Origin: CAZIVE01 sp964542435
GTDB taxonomy: Bacteria > Bacteroidota > Bacteroidia > Bacteroidales > Tannerellaceae
Direction of reading: 5' to 3'
NCBI GenBank assembly: GCA_964542435.1
Contig: CAZIVE010000088.1
Span: 1-11,278, forward strand
Length of the DNA stretch: 11,278 nucleotides
The position numbers and the translations under genes were made by a program. Positions 6,506-11,278 of this stretch are shown piece after piece; within the stretch, counting starts at the first letter, position 1; each line of letters starts with the position of its first letter. Under the pieces are notes generated by a model. The model was not told the DNA's origin, ran no database searches, and saw nothing but the letters and a program-made list of their open reading frames with translations.

Positions 6506-6650
6506 TGCGCAAGCGCGATAAAGCGTTTCTGCATTTTAACCGAAAATTAGTTTAGAAATATAAGTTTTGTAAGAAACAAAAAGATTAAAGTTCGAGTATT
6601 CTAATTAAGTCTGCAAAAGCAAAAAGCACCTTGTGAAAGGTGCTTTTTGG
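6506..6650 (+). ncRNA. Candidate small RNA, about 140 nt
   Basis: A stretch without a convincing gene is bounded by a candidate promoter and a strong orphan terminator whose stem starts about 340 bp after the kinase stop, so it is unlikely to serve that gene. Possible internal helices are GTTTCT (6525-6530) with AGAAAC (6572-6577), and AGATTAA with TTAAGTCT (6582-6613) with one bulge. The 5' end carries GCGCAAGCGC, a possible 3-bp hairpin. The single-stranded parts are A/U-rich, as expected of a base-pairing RNA. It could instead be a 6S-like or other structured RNA; no family was recognised. The 5' end is inferred from the promoter. Confidence 0.45.
6621..6648 (+). terminator. Strong Rho-independent terminator, orphan of any CDS
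   Basis: AAAAAGCACCTT (6621-6632) and AAGGTGCTTTTT (6637-6648) form a perfect 12-bp stem around a GTGA loop, with five T residues inside the 3' arm. It is symmetric, so it could end transcripts on both strands, but no minus-strand gene lies nearby. It separates the region before it from the activator promoter. Confidence 0.9.
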
Positions 6651-6689
6651 TTTCTATAGGGTCATGCTTTATAAACTAACCGTTCGATA

Positions 6690-6723
6690 TTTGACTTACA
6701 TTAAGAAAAACTTCTTACCTTTG
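6690..6723 (+). promoter_or_regulatory. Bacteroidetes-type promoter for the sigma-54 activator
   Basis: TTTG (6690-6693) and TACCTTTG (6716-6723) match both promoter elements with a 22-bp spacer. The start would be near 6730, leaving an A/T-rich leader of about 35 nt. The activator therefore has its own housekeeping promoter, independent of the kinase and the candidate small RNA. Confidence 0.8.
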
Positions 6724-6764
6724 CTCTACTAATAATTGCAGCAGATTAAAGATTTAATTAGAAA

Positions 6765-8087
6765 ATGCCTTCTATACTTATCGTTGAAGATGATATTACG
6801 TTTGCTTTGATGCTTAACACTTGGTTGAGCAAGAAGGGTTTTAATGTCAAATCGATTTCGTCTACAGGAGATGCACGCCAGGCTATTGAAAAGGAAAATT
6901 ATGATTTGCTGATTTCTGATCTTCGCCTGCCAGACGGTTCAGGAATCGATTTGCTAAAATGGATTCATGAGAAAAACAAAGAGCTTCCAGTCATCGTGAT
7001 GACGAGCTATGCGGATATCCAATCTGCTGTCCAAGCGATGAAGTTAGGTGCTTCGGATTATATAGCAAAACCGTTGAACCCCGAAGATCTGCTCTCGAAA
7101 ATTAACGAAACCATCAAAGTGGAAGAATCTCGCCATTCGAGTAAACAGGACAACTCATCATCTTCGTTTATTGAAGGACAAAGCCAGGCAGCACGATTGC
7201 TATACGAGCATGTGCGTTTGGTTGCTCCGACTGATATGTCCGTGTTGATAACCGGTGCCAGCGGTACAGGAAAGGAGCAGATAGCTCGGCGTATTCATGA
7301 ATTGAGCAATCGTAAAAATGCACCGTTTGTTGCTGTCGATTGTGGAGCGATTCCCAAGGATTTGGCAGCATCGGAATTTTTTGGTCATGTGAAAGGCTCC
7401 TTCACGGGTGCGATCGATAATAAGACCGGAGCTTTTGTAGCTGCCAAAGGAGGAACCATCTTTCTCGATGAGATTGGTAATCTGACCTATGAGGTTCAAG
7501 TACAGCTCTTGCGTGCTTTGCAGGAACGAACAATCAAACCGATTGGGACCAATCAAGAGATTTCCATTGATGTTCGTCTAATTTCTGCCACTAACGAGAA
7601 TCTGCGGGAGGCGATTGACAAGGGTGAATTCCGAGAGGATCTTTATCATCGTATTAATGAATTTACGATTCGAATTCCAGATTTGAAAGATCGTAAGGAA
7701 GATTTGATGCTCTTTGCCAATTTCTTTCTTGACCAGGCGAACGGTGAATTGCAGAAAGACATCATTGGGTTTGATGAAGAGACAATTCATCTGTTCGAAT
7801 CCTATTCTTGGCCGGGCAATCTTCGTCAGATGAAGAATGCGATCAAGTATGCCACTTTACTTTGTCAAGGTCGTTTCATCACGCTGAAGGAACTTCCCGA
7901 AGAGTTGACATCTGATTCAACAAAAGTACAGACCCCAATTCATCTCAAGGATGAGAATCATGAACGAAATTTGATCCTTAAAGCTCTCGAGGAATCTGGA
8001 CATAACAAGTCGAAAGCCGCGATTCTGCTTGGGATCGACCGCAAGACATTGTATAATAAGATGAAAATTTATCAGATTGAGGAATAA
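6765..8087 (+). CDS. NtrC-family sigma-54-dependent response regulator
   Basis: A 440-residue regulator with all three NtrC domains. The receiver (1-120) has E8-D9-D10, phospho-acceptor D52 in SDLRLPDGSG, T80 and K102 in AKPL. The AAA+ domain (about 135-375) has Walker A GASGTGKE (164-171), the sigma-54 contact loop as GSFTGA (211-216, a variant of GAFTGA), Walker B TIFLDEIGN (231-239), arginine-finger region FREDLYHRINEF (289-300) and the sensor II segment SWPGNLRQ (348-355). The C-terminal Fis-type helix-turn-helix (about 398-438) includes NKSKAAILLGIDRKTLYNKM. It should hexamerise when phosphorylated and remodel RpoN holoenzyme. The hybrid kinase upstream, ending in an Hpt domain, is the likely phosphodonor. 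Target promoters are not known; the nearest candidate lies just upstream. Its stop is only 6 bp from the stop of the converging minus-strand gene. Confidence 0.96.
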   Translation: MPSILIVEDDITFALMLNTWLSKKGFNVKSISSTGDARQAIEKENYDLLISDLRLPDGSGIDLLKWIHEKNKELPVIVMTSYADIQSAVQAMKLGASDYIAKPLNPEDLLSKINETIKVEESRHSSKQDNSSSSFIEGQSQAARLLYEHVRLVAPTDMSVLITGASGTGKEQIARRIHELSNRKNAPFVAVDCGAIPKDLAASEFFGHVKGSFTGAIDNKTGAFVAAKGGTIFLDEIGNLTYEVQVQLLRALQERTIKPIGTNQEISIDVRLISATNENLREAIDKGEFREDLYHRINEFTIRIPDLKDRKEDLMLFANFFLDQANGELQKDIIGFDEETIHLFESYSWPGNLRQMKNAIKYATLLCQGRFITLKELPEELTSDSTKVQTPIHLKDENHERNLILKALEESGHNKSKAAILLGIDRKTLYNKMKIYQIEE

Positions 8088-8118
8088 AAAGACTCAGTCA
8101 AGCATCATATTGATGCTT
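8086..8118 (-). terminator. Possible terminator between convergent genes
   Basis: AAGCATCA (8100-8107) and TGATGCTT (8111-8118) form a perfect 8-bp inverted repeat with a 3-nt loop inside the last codons of the minus-strand gene. On the minus strand a TTTTT run follows after about 9 nt (8090-8086), farther than usual. No T tract follows on the plus strand. It is a weak candidate. Confidence 0.35.
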
Positions 8119-8951
8119 CCGGCGTGGTTGATGCAACTTGAGAGATCGAGTTTTTCATCCAGTTTTAGAATCATTCCTCTTGCTTCAGCCGTGGACGATT
8201 CGTCTGCTTCAATCCAATTCAGCTTTTCTACGTTCAGAAGTCGAGTCGTCGCGTTGAAGAGTGAATCTCGTAGTTCCTTCGTTTCATAGAGCTGTTCTTT
8301 TAACACAATCATGTTGCTTCCTTTGGTCCTTTTTACAAAACCAAGAGCTAAACATTGCCTTTCGTCATCCACAAGGGCAACCATTTCTCCCTTATCGGCA
8401 TAAAGATCATCCAAGACGATGTGGAAATCCTGACTCGAATGGAGTACGGTATTGGAACGTTGATGTTCTAGCTTTGAAAAGATGGGGAAATAGGATTCAG
8501 CATCTTCTCTTGATACATGAATAGACTTTACCTCTTCTGTTACATCGGATGCATTCCGTATATATTGTCTTTCGCTGGTGAGAAAAGCCTCCTCATAACC
8601 AAAGGATGCGTAGTAATCATACAGCCATTCTTCGGCAGGCATTAAAGTAGCAGCTCTGTAGTTCTTCTCTTTCAACCAGGCAACGGATTCATTCAGCAAC
8701 TGGGACATGTATCCTTTATTCCGTTCTTGTGGATCGGTTGAAACACCACATATATAGGCGGTGCTGATGATTTTCTGATTCAGGATCATCTGATAGGGAA
8801 TGGCAAACAGCGCAGAGACGATGCGACCGGACTTTCTAAAGAGAAGTGTGTTCTCATCTTTATAAACATGATCGAAGAAGAGACGGATGAATGAATTCGA
8901 ATCTCCGAAGCAGATACGCCACAGCTCTTCCAGCCTTTCTTGATCGTTCAT
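8094..8951 (-). CDS. GNAT-family N-acetyltransferase
   Basis: A protein of 285 residues from the chosen start (MNDQERLEEL). An earlier in-frame ATG at 8993 would add 14 residues but would lie deep inside the upstream gene; the ATG at 8951 forms a four-base ATGA overlap with that gene's stop, the usual sign of translational coupling. The N-terminal half is a GNAT fold: IISTAYICGVSTDPQERNKGYMSQLL contains strand 4 and the acetyl-CoA loop (QERNKGY, matching Q/R-x-x-G-x-G/A loosely), followed by AATLMPAEEWLYDYYASFGYEEAF, where YASFGY is the usual GNAT end motif. The C-terminal part (about 130-285) resembles the second domain of Eis-like two-domain acetyltransferases. The acceptor is unknown. It is co-transcribed with a DUF2156 protein, which also has a GNAT-like fold. 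Confidence 0.85.
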   Translation of the reverse strand: MNDQERLEELWRICFGDSNSFIRLFFDHVYKDENTLLFRKSGRIVSALFAIPYQMILNQKIISTAYICGVSTDPQERNKGYMSQLLNESVAWLKEKNYRAATLMPAEEWLYDYYASFGYEEAFLTSERQYIRNASDVTEEVKSIHVSREDAESYFPIFSKLEHQRSNTVLHSSQDFHIVLDDLYADKGEMVALVDDERQCLALGFVKRTKGSNMIVLKEQLYETKELRDSLFNATTRLLNVEKLNWIEADESSTAEARGMILKLDEKLDLSSCINHAGSINMMLD

Positions 8952-9868
8952 TTCTGACGATTTACAGCTTCTGCATTCATTACGGCTGCACATTTCTCAA
9001 GGAGAATGGGTTGATAGGAGAGTTTTGCCTGACGCAACCCTGGAATACCAAGGTCTTCTTCACGGTTCATATAGATGTATTGCTCGGGGAGATGTGCTGC
9101 ATATTCTTGATTGATAACAGTGTAGGCTCCTTCGAACCGAGTATCCGCTTTTTCCACATGTACGCCAAACGTATTATGATTGATTGGTGCACCGAATGAG
9201 AAGGCAATAATCTCACCATCTACGCGGATTGCACCACCAATGAGTCCCAGTTCATCTGCATTGTGGAGGGCAAAGGTCATGGAACGTCTTTCATCGGAAA
9301 GTTCTTCCTTGTCGTCATCAGTGCGATTTTCCTTGAACCATTTGCATTCCAGTTCCAGACATTGCGGCACGATCTGTGGCGTAATGTTGATGTATTCGTA
9401 ATTATAACGTTTCTTGAAGTTGTTGATATGATTGCGCTTAGGTTGATACTTCTTCCCACTCAGAAGAGCTAGGTTCTCGCGTAGATAGACGTAATCGTAG
9501 AAGTCGCGTTCATCGATGTAATAGAAGTCGCCGGGCATCAGAGCTTCCAGAATCTTTTTATTGTCGTTGGTGATACCCAGCATGCAGAGAGGATGGCCAT
9601 GTTTGAGTGAATCTTCTTGAAGTTTCACCAAGGCGGCTTTCATGTCTCCGTTTCCCACGGGCATCATATATGCAAAACGACTTTTGTCTTCGATGAGAAA
9701 ACGGATCAGAAGGAAACCGTCGGAGACAGCGAATTCACTGTCATAGAGAAATCTCCAGCTGCACATGTTGGCAAATGAAAAATCGCAATTCTGATTGTCA
9801 CTAGGCAAAGTCAGGGAGGTGATCTCCTCCTTGTCTTTGATGGTGATCGGTCTGAAAGGTATATCCAT
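8948..9868 (-). CDS. DUF2156 / phosphatidylglycerol lysyltransferase C-terminal domain-like protein
   Basis: A 306-residue soluble protein matching the DUF2156 (LPG synthase C-terminal) family, a double GNAT-like fold. Family-like segments are the N-terminal FRPITIKDKEEI, FANMCSWRF (33-41), GDFYYIDERDFYDYVYL (112-128), the basic KYQPKRNHINNFKKRY (139-154), AIRVDGEIIAFSFGAPIN and YTVINQEYAAHLPEQYIYMNREEDLGIPGLRQAKLSYQP near the end. In MprF this domain moves an aminoacyl group from tRNA to a lipid, but the membrane domain is absent here, so the acceptor is unknown. It is the first gene of a two-gene minus-strand operon and overlaps the GNAT gene by four bases. The family call is good; the biochemical role is not known. 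Confidence 0.85.
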   Translation of the reverse strand: MDIPFRPITIKDKEEITSLTLPSDNQNCDFSFANMCSWRFLYDSEFAVSDGFLLIRFLIEDKSRFAYMMPVGNGDMKAALVKLQEDSLKHGHPLCMLGITNDNKKILEALMPGDFYYIDERDFYDYVYLRENLALLSGKKYQPKRNHINNFKKRYNYEYINITPQIVPQCLELECKWFKENRTDDDKEELSDERRSMTFALHNADELGLIGGAIRVDGEIIAFSFGAPINHNTFGVHVEKADTRFEGAYTVINQEYAAHLPEQYIYMNREEDLGIPGLRQAKLSYQPILLEKCAAVMNAEAVNRQK

Positions 9869-9894
9869 AAATTCTAATCTTGTTTTTCGAAGTA

Positions 9895-9902
9895 CGAAGA
9901 TA
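9895..9902 (-). promoter_or_regulatory. Weak -7 candidate for the DUF2156-GNAT operon
   Basis: On the minus strand the sequence reads TATCTTCG, one base from TAnnTTTG, 26 bp before the ATG. No TTTG occurs at the right distance upstream. The rest of the divergent 9869-10034 spacer shows only AT-rich DNA and no clear promoter for the rightward gene; TACTTCTTG at 9992-10000 is a poor match. Confidence 0.3.
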
Positions 9903-10023
9903 CAACTATTATGCCATAACGTTTGTTCATATTGACAAAATTACGAAGCAATTTTTCCTTAAGATTATTCTTTTTTTCCTTTTGATAGGCATACTTCTTG
10001 CAGACGTTAATTGAGTGAATAAT

Positions 10024-10030
10024 GGAGGTG
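10024..10030 (+). promoter_or_regulatory. Strong Shine-Dalgarno sequence before the DnaJ-like gene
   Basis: GGAGGTG lies 4 nt before the ATG at 10035. This is a strong match to the anti-SD complement and stands out because the other genes here have A-rich leaders without one. The next gene also has a purine-rich AGAGGAAG before its ATG. Confidence 0.6.
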
Positions 10031-10034
10031 TATT

Positions 10035-10946
10035 ATGGAATATATAGATTATTACAAAATACTGGGCGTCTCACGTGATGCATCTCAGGACGATATTAAG
10101 AAGGCTTATAAGAAGCTGGCTCGTAAATATCATCCTGATCTGAATCCTAATGATCCGGATGCCAAGAGAAAGTTTCAGGAGGTGAACGAGGCCAATGAGG
10201 TTCTTAGTGATCCTGACAAACGTAGTAAATACGATCAGTTTGGGAGCGATTGGCAGCATGCAGACGGGGCAAGAGCACAGTCACAAGACTTCGGCAATGG
10301 AGGTACGACCTTTACCGGAAATGATGGCGAGACCTTCTGGTCTTCGTCAACCGGTAATGCAGAAGGCTTCTCTGATTTCTTCGAGCAACTTTTCGGACGT
10401 CATGCCCGCGGTTCAAGCCGTGCTTCGTATGGCTTCCGCGGCCAGGATTATACGTCTGAACTTCATCTTACGTTGAGAGAGGCTGCGCAAACGCACAAGC
10501 AGGTGCTTTCGGTCAACGGAAAGAATCTTAGGATCACGGTTCCGGCTGGTATTGCCAACGGCCAGACCATTAAACTCTCTGGACAAGGTGGCGAAGGTGC
10601 CAATGGCGGTCCTGCGGGTGATCTCTATATTACCTTCGTCATTGTTGACGATAACGACTTCAAGCGTGTGGCCAATGATCTCTATGTGACGGTTTCGATA
10701 GATCTTTATACGGCTGTTCTTGGTGGGGATGTCGTTGTGGATACTCTCGATGGCAAGGTGCGTCTTCACATCAAGCCCGGCACGCAGAATCTCAGCAAGG
10801 TGCGTCTGAAGGGGAAAGGGTTCCCGATCTATCGCAGCGAAGGCTCGTTCGGTGATTTGATTGTCACCTTCGTAATTAACATCCCGACCGTGCTGAACGA
10901 CAAACAGAGGGATTTGTTCAAACAATTGCAGGATCTTAATAAATAG
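10035..10946 (+). CDS. cbpA: CbpA-type DnaJ co-chaperone
   Basis: A 303-residue class II J-protein. The J-domain occupies residues 4-70: DYYKILGV, AYKKLARKYHPDLNP with the HPD at 33-35, and FQEVNEANEVLSDPDKRSKYDQFG. A Gly/Ser/Phe-rich linker follows (about 75-130, including FSDFFEQLFG), then two client-binding beta-sandwich domains (about 138-300) with ITVPAGIANGQTIKLSGQG and IKPGTQNLSKVRLKGKGFP. The CxxCxGxG zinc finger of DnaJ itself is absent. It would deliver unfolded clients to DnaK; in Enterobacteria CbpA also binds curved DNA. A CbpM-like gene follows after 11 bp, the same pairing as E. coli cbpA-cbpM, which supports the CbpA name over generic DnaJ. Confidence 0.92.
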   Translation: MEYIDYYKILGVSRDASQDDIKKAYKKLARKYHPDLNPNDPDAKRKFQEVNEANEVLSDPDKRSKYDQFGSDWQHADGARAQSQDFGNGGTTFTGNDGETFWSSSTGNAEGFSDFFEQLFGRHARGSSRASYGFRGQDYTSELHLTLREAAQTHKQVLSVNGKNLRITVPAGIANGQTIKLSGQGGEGANGGPAGDLYITFVIVDDNDFKRVANDLYVTVSIDLYTAVLGGDVVVDTLDGKVRLHIKPGTQNLSKVRLKGKGFPIYRSEGSFGDLIVTFVINIPTVLNDKQRDLFKQLQDLNK

Positions 10947-10957
10947 AGGAAGAAGTC

Positions 10958-11278
10958 ATGAAAACAGATTATATAATTGTCAAAGAGTATTGCGAGAAAT
11001 GTCATATTGACCCATCGTTCATCCTGTCTCTGGATGAAGGCGGATTGGTGACACTGAATGAGATTAACGGAGAAAAGTATCTTCCTGTTGCGGATCTTCC
11101 AGAAGTGGAACAGTACGCACGCATGTATTACGATCTGTCAATCAACATTGAAGGTATTGATGTCATCCACAACATGCAGCAGCAGATCAAGTCGTTGCAT
11201 CAGACCATAAAACGTCTTCATGATCGTCTTCGTATCTATGAAGATGATTCCATAGTGGACAATCTGACAGATGATATG
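10958..11278 (+). CDS. cbpM: CbpM-like chaperone modulator (5' part, cut by window end)
   Basis: An open frame of 107 codons from the ATG at 10958 with no stop before the window edge, so the protein is partial here, though probably nearly complete. Residues 5-45 look like a MerR-type helix-turn-helix (YIIVKEYCEKCHIDPSFI, then DEGGLVTL), followed by KYLPVADLPEVEQYARMYYDLSIN and EGIDVIHNM, then a coiled coil (QQQIKSLHQTIKRLHDRLRIYE). This is the CbpM pattern: a winged-helix-like head, the rl-xx-dLgin-xegi region and a C-terminal helix. In E. coli CbpM binds the CbpA J-domain and blocks its activity; the same role is inferred here from order and spacing (11 bp after cbpA). A purine-rich RBS precedes it. 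Confidence 0.8.
   Translation, partial: MKTDYIIVKEYCEKCHIDPSFILSLDEGGLVTLNEINGEKYLPVADLPEVEQYARMYYDLSINIEGIDVIHNMQQQIKSLHQTIKRLHDRLRIYEDDSIVDNLTDDM

Larger units (their letters stand above)
6283..6764. other. 482-bp regulatory intergenic region between kinase and sigma-54 activator
   Basis: This is the largest spacer in the window and it is not empty. In order it contains a cluster of TGTGGAA/TTCCACA half-sites (6325-6375), an AT-rich stretch, a nested inverted repeat (6450-6497), a near-consensus sigma-54 promoter (6480-6495), a candidate small RNA (about 6506-6648) ending in a strong terminator (6621-6648), and a standard promoter for the activator gene (6690-6723). Each is listed separately. 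No conventional protein gene fits here; one 40-codon frame at 6428-6550 is discussed under findings. Confidence 0.7.

Noticed and set aside
7200..7556. 118-codon minus-strand frame inside the activator gene
   Set aside because: Antisense to the AAA+ domain whose motifs are all intact on the plus strand.
8952..8993. Longer N-terminus for the GNAT protein from the ATG at 8993
   Set aside because: Adds 14 residues (CSRNECRSCKSS type) outside the domain and overlaps the upstream gene; the ATGA-coupled start at 8951 is better.
10413..10925. 170-codon open frame on the minus strand
   Set aside because: Lies wholly antisense to the clear cbpA gene; no family features and no promoter. It is a by-product of codon use.

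Overview
The window looks like a chromosomal segment of a Bacteroidales bacterium, probably Prevotella-like. The clue is several copies of the Bacteroidetes -7 promoter element TAnnTTTG (for example at 642-649, 995-1002, 3732-3739 and 6716-6723), some with a TTTG about 18-22 bp upstream. Leaders are A-rich and mostly lack Shine-Dalgarno sequences, and base composition is moderate. No insertion sequence, phage gene, CRISPR array or rRNA was seen. The genus is inference.

Layout. (1) 1-779: a terminator from an upstream gene, a small HD-domain phosphohydrolase, and a complete tRNA-Pro(TGG) with its own promoter and terminator. (2) 780-1940: a 270-bp spacer holding a 13-bp direct repeat, then a short-chain dehydrogenase with promoter and terminator. 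(3) 1957-3642: a probable operon of three small genes: a stand-alone SpoT/MESH1-like ppGpp hydrolase domain, a coiled-coil protein with a central J-domain, and a stand-alone HIRAN protein. (4) 3732-8087: a two-component locus. A membrane hybrid kinase (sensor, HisKA, HATPase, REC, Hpt) is followed by a 482-bp intergenic region and then an NtrC-family sigma-54 activator. (5) 8094-9868, minus strand: a DUF2156 protein and a GNAT acetyltransferase, coupled by an ATGA overlap and converging on the activator gene. (6) 10024-11278: a CbpA-type DnaJ co-chaperone and the 5' part of a CbpM-like modulator cut by the window edge.

The most interesting part is the 6283-6764 spacer between the kinase and the sigma-54 activator. 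Reading left to right it holds a perfect palindrome TGTGGAA-TTT-TTCCACA with extra half-sites at helical spacing, a near-consensus -24/-12 promoter (TGGCACG-N4-TCGTT) about 134-159 bp downstream, and a perfect 12-bp-stem terminator at 6621-6648 that no annotated gene uses. The simplest reading is a sigma-54-dependent small RNA of about 140 nt, driven by the adjacent phosphorelay. This would resemble the LuxO-Qrr and GlrR-GlmY circuits of Gammaproteobacteria in logic, but it sits in a Bacteroidetes background. It is a hypothesis from sequence layout. A sigma-ABfr-like promoter with the same start region, and a 40-codon ORF, are competing explanations.
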